A stretch of DNA of 34,311 nt, from NCBI GenBank assembly GCA_002352285.1, contig DEIC01000044.1, positions 1 to 34,311 of the forward strand, written 5' to 3'. Below the pieces are notes generated by a model. The model had not been told where the DNA came from. It saw only the letters and a list, made by a program, of their open reading frames with translations, and searched no databases. Shown here piece by piece: positions 25,400 through 34,178 of this stretch. The position numbers and the translations under genes were made by a program. Every line of letters begins with the position of its first letter. Position 1 is the first letter of the stretch. The stretch is from Alphaproteobacteria bacterium UBA2784. Lineage in GTDB: Bacteria > Pseudomonadota > Alphaproteobacteria > Micropepsales > Micropepsaceae.

Positions 25400-27310
25400 A
25401 TGTCCAAAGCCGAGACCCCGGTTGAGCGCTTCAAGCGCGCCCTTACCCAAGCCACGCGCTCCATCGCCGAGGAGCCGGAGCTTTCTGTCACCTTTGGCAC
25501 CGAGCCTGCCAATCTCAAGGGCGCGCGCGCACGACTGCCTCTGCCCAGCCGCGAATTGCCGGCGCAGGAAGTCGCCCTGATCCGCGGACAGGCGGATTCA
25601 TTTGCCCTGCGCGTCGCCTTCCATGACGACAAGGTCCACATCCAGTTCATGCCGCAGGGCGCCAATGCGCGCGCCGTGTTTGAAGCCGTCGAGCAGGCAC
25701 GCATCGAGGCCATCGGCACCAACGCGATGAAGGGCATGGGCGACAACATCGCCGCCAGCCTTGAAGCCAGATATGCCGCGCGCGGCTATGCCCGCATCAA
25801 GGACCGCAGCGATGCGCCGCTGGCCGACGCACTTGCCCTGATGGTGCGCGAGAAGCTGACGGGCCGCCCCGTGCCGCCTGCGGCCAAAAAGCTGGTCGAT
25901 GTCTGGCGCCCGGTCATAGCGGAAAAGGCGCTGGCAACGCTTGCCAAGCTCGACGCGCAGGCGCGTGACCAGACAGCGTTTGCCAAGATTATGCGCACCA
26001 TGCTGCGCGAGCTTGGCATGGGCGATGAGCTGGGCGATCCCGACGACAAAGACGGCAAGAAGGAAGCCGAGGAGAACGAGCCCCAGAACGAAAAGGGCGA
26101 GCAGGGAGAGGCGCGCGATCCCGAAGGCTCCTCCACCGAAGAAACCGAAATGTCAGAGGGCGCCGCCGAAGACGGTGAGGAAGAAGCCGTTGAAGTCGAG
26201 TCCGACGACATGGATGCCTCTGACGACGCTGAGACCAGCGAAGACGGCAACCAGCCCTTCCGCCCCAACGCGCCGCCGGAGAAAGATCCCGGCCCCCATT
26301 ATCGCGTCTATGCCCCGCAGTTCGACGAGATCATCGCCGCCGAAGATTTGTGTGATGCGGAGGAATTGACGCGCCTGCGCGCCTATCTCGATCAGCAGCT
26401 GGCCGCCATGCAGGGCGTGGTCTCGCGCCTCGCCAACCGCCTGCAGCGCAAATTGCTGGCCAAGCAGAACCGCTCCTGGGAATTTGACCTGGAAGAGGGC
26501 GCGCTTGATGCCGCCCGCCTGCCGCGCGTCATTGTTGATCCCACCGCGCCGCTTTCGTTCAAGCGCGAGCGCGACACGAATTTCCGCGATACGGTGGTGA
26601 CGCTCCTTCTCGACAATTCTGGCTCCATGCGCGGTCGGCCGATTACTGTGGCCGCCATGTGCGCCGACATTCTGGCGCGCACGCTGGAACGCTGCGCCGT
26701 AAAGGTGGAGATTCTGGGCTTTACCACCCGCGCGTGGAAGGGCGGCCAGGCGCGCGAGAAATGGATCGCCGATGGCAAGCCGCCCCAGCCCGGCCGCCTC
26801 AATGATCTGCGCCACATCATCTACAAATCTGCGGATGCCCCATGGCGGCGCGCGCGCAAGAACCTTGGCCTGATGATGCGCGAAGGCCTTCTGAAAGAAA
26901 ACATCGACGGCGAGGCGCTGATCTGGGCGCATAACCGCCTGCTCGCGCGCCCCGAACAGCGCCGCATCCTGATGGTGATTTCTGATGGCGCGCCGGTGGA
27001 TGACTCAACCCTGTCGGTGAATGCAGGCAATTACCTCGACAACCACCTTCACGCCGTGATCGCCGAAATTGAAAACCGCTCGCCGGTGGAACTGAACGCC
27101 ATCGGCATCGGCCATGACGTCACGCGCCATTACCGCCGCGCCGTCACGATTGTGGATGCCGAACAGCTGGGCGGCGCCATGACCGACAAGCTCGCCGAAC
27201 TGTTTGATGAAGATGGCGCGCATGCGCCGCAGCGTTATCGCCCCGCCGCCTTCATGGCGGGAACACAGCCACGCCCGCAGGCGAAAGCCGCCGCCCCGGT
27301 GCGCGCATGA
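25400..27310 (+). CDS. cobT: Cobaltochelatase subunit CobT (VWA domain)
   Basis: This 636-aa partner of CobS has an N-terminal helical domain (1-210), a long acidic linker (about 212-300, rich in Glu and Asp) and a C-terminal von Willebrand A domain. The metal-ion-dependent adhesion site D405-N-S-G-S is in LLLDNSGSMRG, and MVISDGAPVDD supplies the later acidic residue. The acidic linker is a family feature. It begins 135 bp after cobS, and its TGA overlaps the start of the phytase-like gene (ATGA). Confidence 0.95.
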   Translation: MSKAETPVERFKRALTQATRSIAEEPELSVTFGTEPANLKGARARLPLPSRELPAQEVALIRGQADSFALRVAFHDDKVHIQFMPQGANARAVFEAVEQARIEAIGTNAMKGMGDNIAASLEARYAARGYARIKDRSDAPLADALALMVREKLTGRPVPPAAKKLVDVWRPVIAEKALATLAKLDAQARDQTAFAKIMRTMLRELGMGDELGDPDDKDGKKEAEENEPQNEKGEQGEARDPEGSSTEETEMSEGAAEDGEEEAVEVESDDMDASDDAETSEDGNQPFRPNAPPEKDPGPHYRVYAPQFDEIIAAEDLCDAEELTRLRAYLDQQLAAMQGVVSRLANRLQRKLLAKQNRSWEFDLEEGALDAARLPRVIVDPTAPLSFKRERDTNFRDTVVTLLLDNSGSMRGRPITVAAMCADILARTLERCAVKVEILGFTTRAWKGGQAREKWIADGKPPQPGRLNDLRHIIYKSADAPWRRARKNLGLMMREGLLKENIDGEALIWAHNRLLARPEQRRILMVISDGAPVDDSTLSVNAGNYLDNHLHAVIAEIENRSPVELNAIGIGHDVTRHYRRAVTIVDAEQLGGAMTDKLAELFDEDGAHAPQRYRPAAFMAGTQPRPQAKAAAPVRA

Positions 27311-28359
27311 GAAAGCGAAGCCTGCTTTTCACCCTGCCGCTCTTTCTTGCCGCCTGCACCGATGAAACCATCGCCTCGGCGGCAGAGCCGGGCGATCCCG
27401 TTGCGGTGAACACCTTCCCGCGCCCGCTCAACCCGTTTGATGAGCAGGACCAGAAGGAAGGCCGCCTCGTCTGGCAGGGCATTCTGCGGCTGGAATCGCC
27501 CGATGTGCGCTTTGGCGGCATTTCGGGGCTTGTTGTCAGCGCCGATGGCGCCCGCTTTCTGGCTGTGACGGATGACGGCCATTGGCTTTGGGGCGCGCTT
27601 TCCTATGACGCGCGGGGCTGGCTGCAAGGCGTGTCTGATGTCCGCATCGCCCCATTGCTGGACGAAGACGGCGACGCGCTTAGTGGCAAGTCAGAGGGCG
27701 ATGCCGAGGGTCTTGCCGCCGCCACACCGAACGATCTTTCAGGCGACGTGCTCGTCTCCTTCGAGCGCGATCATCGCGTCTGGCGCTATGAATGGGGCAA
27801 GAACGGACCCGCTTCACACGCCATCAACGTGCCGGCCAACCCGGATGTTGCGCGGCTGCCGGAAAACAGTTCGCTGGAGGCCATCGCGGCGCGCAATGAC
27901 ATCATCTTCTATGCCGGTGAACAGGGGCTGGAAGACGGTCCCAAAGATGAGAATGACGAGGGGCTGGAAACGCCGCTGTGGACCGCGTGCCTTCATTCCT
28001 GCATCGAGCAGACGTTCACGTTGACGCTCAAACCGCCCTTCTCGTTGACCGACATGGCGGTCACGCCTGCGGGCGAACTTCTGGCGCTGGAGCGTCACTT
28101 CTCGCCGCTCACCGGTGTGCGCGCGCAATTGCGCCTGCTGCCGCTGGAGGGATGGACACGCGAGACACCGATCGACGGCCCCATCATCGCAAGCTTCGGC
28201 CCCGGCGATACGCTCGACAACATGGAGGGCGTCAGCGTGCGCAAAGGCGCGCATGGCGAAACGCTCGTCTATCTGGTGTCAGACGACAATTTCAATCGCG
28301 GTGTGCAGGCGACGTTGCTGATGCTGTTCCGGCTTGAGGGTCCGGAGTCGGTTCAGTAA
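27307..28359 (+). CDS. Phytase-like esterase-family lipoprotein
   Basis: The 350-aa protein has a lipoprotein signal: KRSLLFTLPLFLAAC, with Cys17 as lipidated residue. The mature part has beta-propeller-like segments (GGISGLVVSADGARFLAVTD, SEGDAEGLAAA, NSSLEAIAAR, SLTDMAVTPAGELLALER, NMEGVSV) as in the esterase-like activity of phytase family. The propeller likely binds calcium or phosphate through its acidic loops. True phytase activity is not implied. It overlaps cobT by 4 bp and the convergent membrane-protein gene by 7 bp. Confidence 0.85.
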   Translation: MRKRSLLFTLPLFLAACTDETIASAAEPGDPVAVNTFPRPLNPFDEQDQKEGRLVWQGILRLESPDVRFGGISGLVVSADGARFLAVTDDGHWLWGALSYDARGWLQGVSDVRIAPLLDEDGDALSGKSEGDAEGLAAATPNDLSGDVLVSFERDHRVWRYEWGKNGPASHAINVPANPDVARLPENSSLEAIAARNDIIFYAGEQGLEDGPKDENDEGLETPLWTACLHSCIEQTFTLTLKPPFSLTDMAVTPAGELLALERHFSPLTGVRAQLRLLPLEGWTRETPIDGPIIASFGPGDTLDNMEGVSVRKGAHGETLVYLVSDDNFNRGVQATLLMLFRLEGPESVQ

Positions 28360-29030
28360 CCACCCAGCCCGAACAGCGGGCGCACCATCGGCCGCATCAG
28401 CTGATAGGGAAAGACCGAGATGGCGGCGATCATCACCGCCAGCACGCTGAGCGTGACAAGCTCTCCTGTCGCAAAAACGCCGCCCGCCAGCACCACGGCC
28501 ACCTGATAGGCAACCGCAAAGAAAACGCCGCCGATCAGCATCGAAAACAGCGGCGCACGCCACCATTGCGGACCGCGCACGGCATCAAACACAAAGGCTG
28601 CAACCAGCTGCGACAGGGCTGCGGCAACAAAAAGCTGCGCCGCATAGGGCGGCAGATCAAGCGCTGGCACGCCCTCAACCTCAAAGCCCGCAGACGCGCC
28701 GATCAGCGCAAGCACCAGCCCCCACGCCACCAGAATGGAAGACGCCGAATAGGAAAGGCCAAGCCGGCGCGACGTGATCACAACGGCGAAAAGACCCAGC
28801 GGCAAAAGAAAGAGCGTCTGGGTAAGGAAAAGCGATGGCGCCGTTGCGCCCGGCACCGGTGCAAACACCGGGTCAAGCCCGGTTACCAGCGTATCCCAGC
28901 GCATCAGCGCGCCGGTGATGATCGCAAACAGCACAAAGACCGGCAGCGCCGTGCGCCCGATGGCGCGCGCCGCCGACTTGACGCCCGACTCCCGGCGTCG
29001 CTGATGAAAAATTGCGGTCTCATGGACCAT
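28353..29030 (-). CDS. Multi-pass membrane protein, possibly VUT family (queuosine-precursor transporter-like)
   Basis: The 225-aa protein starts at ATG 29030 (MVHETAIFH); a longer open frame upstream has no membrane-protein character. About six hydrophobic segments are visible from residue 25 onward. LSQLVAAFVFDAVRG, then WWRAPLFSMLIGGVFF, resembles the VUT/YhhQ family that takes up queuosine precursors, but overall similarity is weak by eye. No preQ1 riboswitch is apparent before it. Its stop overlaps the phytase-like gene's stop region (TCAGTAA). It lies after the rpmB terminator, so it needs its own promoter; I could not place one. Confidence 0.55.
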   Translation of the reverse strand: MVHETAIFHQRRRESGVKSAARAIGRTALPVFVLFAIITGALMRWDTLVTGLDPVFAPVPGATAPSLFLTQTLFLLPLGLFAVVITSRRLGLSYSASSILVAWGLVLALIGASAGFEVEGVPALDLPPYAAQLFVAAALSQLVAAFVFDAVRGPQWWRAPLFSMLIGGVFFAVAYQVAVVLAGGVFATGELVTLSVLAVMIAAISVFPYQLMRPMVRPLFGLGGY

Positions 29031-29193
29031 GTCAGACACCCCAATTGTGCCGAAACAGGAAACGCCCGGCACAAGCCCCGTGCCGCACCGGACTCTTGCA
29101 AGGTCCGTGCACGGCGGGGCGAAGCTAACGGCACATTGGCGCGAAAGAAAAGAGGCTTTGCAAATTGGGGGCAAAAGCGGCGGAAAGCCAAGC

Positions 29194-29219
29194 AAAACGC
29201 CGCCCCTTTCGAGGCGGCG
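29194..29219 (-). terminator. Rho-independent terminator of rpmB
   Basis: On the minus strand CGCCGCC (29219-29213) pairs with GGCGGCG (29204-29198) around an eight-base loop, followed at once by TTTT. It lies 30 bp after the rpmB stop and separates rpmB from the downstream membrane-protein gene. Confidence 0.8.
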
Positions 29220-29249
29220 CCGCAATTCTTAACGCTGCGATTCTGTGGA

Positions 29250-29540
29250 TCAGGCAGCCTTGGCCTTGATCTTCGCCAGGTCGCGCTTGATGCGCAGCGC
29301 GGTGGGCGACAGCTTGGCGGCAGGCGTCTTGGCAAGCCAGGCGTCAAGCCCGCCCGCGTGGTCCAGCGTGCGCAGCGCCGCTGCCGACAGCTTGAGGCGG
29401 AACGAACGCTTGAGGGCGTCGCTGGCCACATTCGTCTCGATCAGATTCGGCAGATACCGGCGCTTGGTCTTGTTGTTGGCATGGCTGACATTGTGGCCAA
29501 CCTGCACCCCTTTGCCCGTAAGCTCACAACGGCGCGCCAT
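29250..29540 (-). CDS. rpmB: 50S ribosomal protein L28
   Basis: The 96-aa protein begins MARRCELTGKGVQVGHNVSH and has NNKTKRRYLPNL, both diagnostic of L28. The length is the longer alphaproteobacterial form. ATG 29540 follows AGGAACGAG. It has its own promoter (29650-29678) with a leader of about 100 nt and its own terminator. Divergent from the NYN gene, with 303 bp between the starts. Confidence 0.97.
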   Translation of the reverse strand: MARRCELTGKGVQVGHNVSHANNKTKRRYLPNLIETNVASDALKRSFRLKLSAAALRTLDHAGGLDAWLAKTPAAKLSPTALRIKRDLAKIKAKAA

Positions 29541-29649
29541 GGTTCTCGTTCCTGTCTTCAAAAGCGGTGTCAAATGCGAAAGGAACCCCGCCGCCACCAG
29601 CACGTCCCGTTGGGGTGCCTGGGGCAGTCAGGGCCGAATTCGGGCGCTC

Positions 29650-29678
29650 TCTTAAAGGGCGCCCCGGCCCAAGGTCAA
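29650..29678 (-). promoter_or_regulatory. Probable sigma70 promoter of rpmB
   Basis: On the minus strand TTGACC (29678-29673) and TTAAGA (29655-29650) are 17 bases apart. The predicted start near 29643 gives a leader of about 100 nt. The rest of the 29541-29843 interval holds the hairpin at 29781-29818 and no gene that I can support. Confidence 0.55.
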
Positions 29679-29780
29679 GCAAAAGGACGCCTGCGGTCCG
29701 CTTGCCGACGCTGCCCTGGAGGGGGCACATAAATTTGTGGACAAATGCAGAACTTGATGCTACACGATCCGCCACTAGCT

Positions 29781-29818
29781 CCCCGTCGGACTGGCCGAAA
29801 GGCCCCCGGCGGGGTTTT
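29781..29818 (+). terminator. Terminator-like hairpin in leader of NYN gene
   Basis: CCCCGTCGG (29781-29789) pairs over nine positions, one of them G-T, with CCGGCGGGG (29806-29814). The loop contains a second stem GGCC-GAAA-GGCC. TTTT follows directly (29815-29818). No gene lies upstream on this strand; rpmB runs the other way. It ends 25 bp before the NYN start, so it is either an attenuator in that leader or the end of a short unannotated RNA. TTGTGG at 29735 and TGCTAC at 29758 are a possible weak promoter ahead of it. Confidence 0.65.
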
Positions 29819-29843
29819 CATTTGAGAAGCCAAGCTGCCAGCC

Positions 29844-30458
29844 ATGCCAAAATACGCAATGGCCTTCATCGACGGCCAGAACCTCTTTCAGCATGCGATG
29901 GATGCGTTTCGGTACTATCACCCCAATTACGATCCCCTGAAACTTCACCGTGCCGTCTGCGCCCATCATGGCTGGGTTCCAAACTTGGTGAGGTTCTATT
30001 CCGGTATCCCTGCCGAAACGGACGAGCCGATGTGGGGACCGTATTGGGCAAAACGCAAACTGATGATGGAACGCAGCGGCATCAAAGTGACGACGCGCAG
30101 GCTCAGATATCGGGAGCGAGAGGCTTATGACGCGCACGGGAATCTGAAGAAAATCCGGGTGCCCCAAGAAAAGGGGATCGACACGCGCATCGTCGTAGAT
30201 GTTCTGGGTTCCGCGCGCCGCAGGGAGTGGGACGTGGCCGTCATCTTCAGTCAGGACCAGGATCTCGCGGAAATGATTCCCGAGATCATGGAGATCGGTA
30301 AGGAGCAGGGGCGCGAATTGCTCGTCTGCTGTGCATTCCCGTCCAGCCCCAACGCCAGTGCGAAACGCGGCATCGACAGGACAACGTGGTTCAGGATGGA
30401 CAAGGCATTTTACGACCAGTGTCTTGACCCCACAGATTACCGACCACACCGAACCTGA
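29844..30458 (+). CDS. NYN-domain (PIN-like) ribonuclease, LabA/DUF88 type
   Basis: The 204-aa protein has the acidic residues of a PIN-like nuclease: D10 in FIDGQNLF, D113 in EKGIDTRIV, D119, and D138/D140 in VIFSQDQDL. Together these should bind a metal ion and cleave RNA. No extra domain, signal or membrane helix is seen. It stands alone between divergent rpmB and convergent meaB. Codon choice is less strongly biased to GC third positions than in neighbours, judged by eye, so later acquisition is possible. No antitoxin-like partner is adjacent. The ribosome site is weak (GAGAAG 14 bases away). Confidence 0.88.
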   Translation: MPKYAMAFIDGQNLFQHAMDAFRYYHPNYDPLKLHRAVCAHHGWVPNLVRFYSGIPAETDEPMWGPYWAKRKLMMERSGIKVTTRRLRYREREAYDAHGNLKKIRVPQEKGIDTRIVVDVLGSARRREWDVAVIFSQDQDLAEMIPEIMEIGKEQGRELLVCCAFPSSPNASAKRGIDRTTWFRMDKAFYDQCLDPTDYRPHRT

Positions 30459-30495
30459 CTGCCATCGCATATGAACCTTGCGCCTTCGCAATGTT

Positions 30496-31491
30496 TCAAT
30501 CGCTATTCACACCCTCAACCAGCGCCCGTGCCGCAGCCACCGGCGAAATTTCGCCCCGCATCACCTGATCCTCAAGCAGCCGGGCCTGCGCCGCAACCTT
30601 GGGATTTGAGAGGGCGCGCGCCAGCATCAGCGCCTTGAACTCGTTCCACATCCAGGCTGCATCCTGCGCCTTGCGCCGCTGGGCGCGCCCTTCTGCATCA
30701 TGTGCAGCAAAATCGGCAATCGCCGCCTTCACCTGATCGAGGCCAGCGCCTTCCAGCGCCGAGATCGCAATCACCGGCACCCGCCATCCCGCGATGCGCG
30801 GCGACATGAACATCAGCGCCGCCGACACATCGGCCGCCTGACGCAACGCGGCCGGGCGCATGTCGCCATCGGCCTTCGTGACCAGAATGATGTCGGCCAG
30901 TTCCATGATGCCGCGTTTGACGCCCTGCAATTCGTCGCCGCCCGCAGGTGCGAGCAGCAACACGAAAAGATCCGTCATGTCGGCAACCGCCGTTTCCGAT
31001 TGCCCGACACCCACGGTCTCGACCAGCACGCGGTCAAAGCCCGCCGCTTCCGCCAGCGCAATGGTCTCGCGCGTGCGCCGCGCCACGCCGCCCAGTTCGC
31101 CACCCGATGGCGATGGCCGGATGAAAGCGGAAGGGTTGCGTGACAATTGCTCCATGCGCGTCTTGTCGCCGAGGATCGAGCCGCCCGAGCGCCGCGAACT
31201 CGGATCAACCGCCAGCACAGCCACCTGATGGCCATCGGCGATCAGCTGCATGCCGAACGCTTCGATGAAGGTTGATTTGCCCGCGCCCGGCGCGCCCGAA
31301 AGGCCAATGCGCAGGCTTCTGCCTGCACGCGGCATCAATGCGCGCAACAGCGCCTCAGCTTCAGCCCGGTCATCATCACGCGCAGATTCAACCAGCGTGA
31401 TCGCCTTGGCGAGCGCCCGGCGATCCCCGGCAATAACGCCGTTCACCATGTCCGTGAAAGATTCCGCAATATCTGGTGAAGGCTCTGCCAT
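30496..31491 (-). CDS. meaB: MeaB-type GTPase, methylmalonyl-CoA mutase chaperone (ArgK family)
   Basis: MeaB guards methylmalonyl-CoA mutase and controls loading of its cobalamin cofactor. The 331-aa protein has P-loop GAPGAGKS (66-73), AVDPSSRRSGGSILGDKTRM, VETVGVGQSE (switch II region) and VTKADGD for guanine specificity. ATG 31491 is chosen to match family length; the open frame continues upstream to 31581 without a better start. The mutase gene is not in the window. The B12-related cobS/cobT and the malyl-CoA lyase are compatible with a methylmalonyl/ethylmalonyl-CoA route, as inference. Confidence 0.92.
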   Translation of the reverse strand: MAEPSPDIAESFTDMVNGVIAGDRRALAKAITLVESARDDDRAEAEALLRALMPRAGRSLRIGLSGAPGAGKSTFIEAFGMQLIADGHQVAVLAVDPSSRRSGGSILGDKTRMEQLSRNPSAFIRPSPSGGELGGVARRTRETIALAEAAGFDRVLVETVGVGQSETAVADMTDLFVLLLAPAGGDELQGVKRGIMELADIILVTKADGDMRPAALRQAADVSAALMFMSPRIAGWRVPVIAISALEGAGLDQVKAAIADFAAHDAEGRAQRRKAQDAAWMWNEFKALMLARALSNPKVAAQARLLEDQVMRGEISPVAAARALVEGVNSD

Positions 31492-31669
31492 GAACGCGCC
31501 ATGAATGGTGATCAAATCAGGGGCCGCATTGTCCCTTGCCGGTTTCATCGCATGGCGGACCGGGTTAGGGAAACAGTGCAAAAGGGCTTTTCGGGGGAAA
31601 GCTGATTTGATGACATCGCCACGCGCCCGCCAGATCGAAAAGGTATGGCAGGCGCCAAGGGAGTTTCAC

Positions 31670-32536
31670 ATGTCTCTCACCTCAAAGCTTGCCGCTGCAC
31701 CGCTTCTTGCCGGACTTCTGATGTCGGCGCCTGCATGGGCGGCCACAGACCTGACGCCGGTCGTGCCGGAAGGTGCCGATGATCCGGGCCTCTTTTATGA
31801 GATCGAGGCGAAATACGAGTTCTCGCTGCTCGGCTTTGGCGTGGGCCAGATGTATTTCCACATCACCATGGCCGGCGACACCTATGAGACACGCGCCACG
31901 GTCGATCCGCAGGGCATCGCCGAATGGTTTGATGCCAACGCCATCCGCGCTGAAGCATCCGGCGGAATTGAGAGTGGCGCGATTGAACCCAGCCAGAGCT
32001 GGATCGAGCAGCGCAATTCGGATTCGCGCCGCTCGGTGACGATTGCGTTTGAGGAATTGGGGCTTCCGGTCGTGACGTCCGATCCGCCCTACAAGATTTC
32101 CAGATATGCACCCACGCCCGACCAGATCACGGGCGCGGTGGACCCTGTCTCCGGCCTTCTGCTGATGCTCACCATGCCGGGGGCCGCCGGTAATCCCTGC
32201 AACATGACCATTCCCGTTTACGATGGCCGCCGCCGTTATGACTTCATGGTGGAGCCCAAGGGCCGCGTGAACGTGGATGAGGAAAACGTCTATTCGGGTG
32301 AAGCGATCTACTGCATGGCGCGCTACCAGCGCATTGCAGGCTGGAAACCCGAAAAATTGTCAGAGGGCTCACGCACCCGCGTCCATGCCTGGCTTGTGCC
32401 CGTGGGCGAGAAAGCGGACGGTACGCCGGAGCTTTATGTGCCCGTCAAACTTTGGGGCGACGCGGGCATAGATGATGCCGTCGGCCGCGCGCTCTGGATC
32501 AAGGTGAATGGCCAGCCGCTGGCGGACATACACTGA
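31670..32536 (+). CDS. DUF3108 periplasmic protein
   Basis: This 288-aa protein starts at ATG 31670 behind AAGGGAG. A Sec signal peptide is clear (MSLTSKLAAAPLLAGLLMSA, cleavage after AWA at about residue 24). The mature part is beta-rich: YEFSLLGFGVGQMYFHITM at the start, then YDGRRRYDFMVEPKG and a C-terminal VPVKLWGD strand, as in DUF3108. Function of the family is unknown; the domain is often near rpmB in this class. Divergent from meaB with 178 bp between starts; no convincing promoter was found there. Confidence 0.85.
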   Translation: MSLTSKLAAAPLLAGLLMSAPAWAATDLTPVVPEGADDPGLFYEIEAKYEFSLLGFGVGQMYFHITMAGDTYETRATVDPQGIAEWFDANAIRAEASGGIESGAIEPSQSWIEQRNSDSRRSVTIAFEELGLPVVTSDPPYKISRYAPTPDQITGAVDPVSGLLLMLTMPGAAGNPCNMTIPVYDGRRRYDFMVEPKGRVNVDEENVYSGEAIYCMARYQRIAGWKPEKLSEGSRTRVHAWLVPVGEKADGTPELYVPVKLWGDAGIDDAVGRALWIKVNGQPLADIH

Positions 32537-32554
32537 CGAATGCACTGAACCGCG

Positions 32555-34117
32555 TCAGGATTCGTCACCACCATTGAGTTCGGCGTCGCTGAGATCATCT
32601 GCGTCAATCAGCTTTGTGCCTGGCAGCGCCTCCACGCCGCGCAGCTTGCGTTCAACCGCGCGCGTGCGGCGCCCGGCCTCTTCCACCGTGTTCTGTGCCG
32701 TGGCGAGATGCTTTTTCAGCTTGTCCCACACCTCGCCATAGCGCTGGAACTCGGCCTTGGCTGCCCCCAGCACCTGCCAGACCTCGGATGAGCGCTTCTG
32801 GATTGCCAGCGAGCGGAAGCCCATCTGCAATCCATTGAGGATGGATGTCAGCGTCGTCGGGCCCGCAATGGTGACCCGGAAATTTTGCTGCAACTCGCCG
32901 ACAAGAGCGGGCTTGCGCATCATTTCGGCAAAGAGGCCCTCGGTCGGAAGATAGAGCACCGCAAAGTCGGTCGTGCGCGGCGGGTTGATGTATTTGCGCG
33001 CAATTGTCTGCGCCTCATTGCGGATGCGCGTCTCCAGCGCCTTCAGATGCGCGGCAATGGACGCCGTATCGCCCGCCTCCTGCGCCGCAAGGAGACGCTC
33101 ATAATCCTCCATCGGGAATTTCGCGTCGATCGGCAGCAGCACCGGCTCACCCGCTTCGCCCGGCAGGCGGATGGCGAACTCCACGCGGTCATTGCCGCCC
33201 TCACCCGTCTGCGCATTGCGGATGAACTGGTCCTCGGTGAGATAGTTTTCAATCAGTGCCCCCAGCTGCACTTCCGCCCAGCCGCCGCGCGATTTCACAT
33301 TGGTGAGCACGCGCTTCAGGTCACCCACGCCCTGCGCCAGCGACTGCATTTCGCCAAGGCCCTTCTGCACATTCTCAAGCCGCTCGGACACCAGCTTGAA
33401 ACTTTCGCCCAGCCGCTTTTCCAGCGTGCCCTGGAGTTTCTCTTCGACGGTGGCGCGCATCTGTTCCAGCTTGGCCTCGTTCTCGCCGCGCAGCTTCGTC
33501 AGCTGCGCGTCCAATGTCTCGCGGATTTCTTTCTGGCGTTTGGCATTCTCTTCGGTGAGCGCCACCAGCTGCTTTTCGATCTTGGCAAGGCTTTCGGCCA
33601 GACGCTCGACAAGCATTTTGGATTGCTGCCCCTGCGCCTGGGTGAATCCATCCATGCGCTCGGAGAGATTGCTGCCCAGCGCGCCAAAGCTGCCATTCAA
33701 GCTCTCGCCCAGATTGGCCACGCGTTGGCCAACATCAAGGCGCAACGCGTCGGCGGCCTTGCTGCTCTGATCGGTCAGATTGTGCAGGCGGGTTTCGACG
33801 CCGCTGCGCAATTCGCTCGCCTCCTTGCGCAGCCCATCGCCGAGCTTGGTGATGCTGTCCGTCACTTCACCGCGCAACGTCTTGCCGCGCTCTTCGGCCT
33901 CGTTGCGCATGCGGGCAATTTCATCGCGGATGGTTTTGTCGGTGCGCTCGGCAGCGGCCGTAATGCCCGCGATGCTTGCGGCAGCATCCGACGCTGCCTT
34001 TGCAGCCTCCTGCGCCCGCGCGGATGAACCGCTCACGCGCACAAAGGCGATGAATGAAAAGAGCGCCGCAAGAGCCGAAAGCCCGGCGGCCGCATAAAGC
34101 AGGATTGTCTCGGTCAT
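32555..34117 (-). CDS. rmuC: DNA recombination protein RmuC homologue
   Basis: The 520-aa protein has an N-terminal membrane helix (about 7-27) and a very long coiled coil (about 30-260). The RmuC nuclease-like domain occupies about 250-480: NVKSRGGWAEVQLG, LPIDAKFPMEDY, YINPPRTTDFAVLYLPTEGLF and AGPTTLTSILNGLQMGF. RmuC limits inversions at short inverted repeats, and the domain belongs to the restriction-endonuclease-like fold. It ends 18 bp from the convergent DUF3108 gene. A hairpin element lies 62 bp upstream of its start. Confidence 0.95.
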   Translation of the reverse strand: MTETILLYAAAGLSALAALFSFIAFVRVSGSSARAQEAAKAASDAAASIAGITAAAERTDKTIRDEIARMRNEAEERGKTLRGEVTDSITKLGDGLRKEASELRSGVETRLHNLTDQSSKAADALRLDVGQRVANLGESLNGSFGALGSNLSERMDGFTQAQGQQSKMLVERLAESLAKIEKQLVALTEENAKRQKEIRETLDAQLTKLRGENEAKLEQMRATVEEKLQGTLEKRLGESFKLVSERLENVQKGLGEMQSLAQGVGDLKRVLTNVKSRGGWAEVQLGALIENYLTEDQFIRNAQTGEGGNDRVEFAIRLPGEAGEPVLLPIDAKFPMEDYERLLAAQEAGDTASIAAHLKALETRIRNEAQTIARKYINPPRTTDFAVLYLPTEGLFAEMMRKPALVGELQQNFRVTIAGPTTLTSILNGLQMGFRSLAIQKRSSEVWQVLGAAKAEFQRYGEVWDKLKKHLATAQNTVEEAGRRTRAVERKLRGVEALPGTKLIDADDLSDAELNGGDES

Positions 34118-34178
34118 GGTGAGACCCTAGCGAAGCGGCGCGACGGCATCAATTGATGGCAGTTGATCCTTGCTTCCA

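Noticed and set aside
29031..29249. preQ1 riboswitch before the VUT-like gene
   Set aside because: No C-rich preQ1-binding hairpin with A-rich tail could be matched; only the rpmB terminator and a short GC hairpin are present.
29700..29790. tRNA or tRNA fragment upstream of the NYN gene
   Set aside because: No cloverleaf, T-arm GTTCRANNC or CCA end could be found.
32885..34027. 380-aa open frame antisense to rmuC
   Set aside because: Composition mirrors the Glu/Lys/Ala coiled coil of rmuC read backward; no domain.
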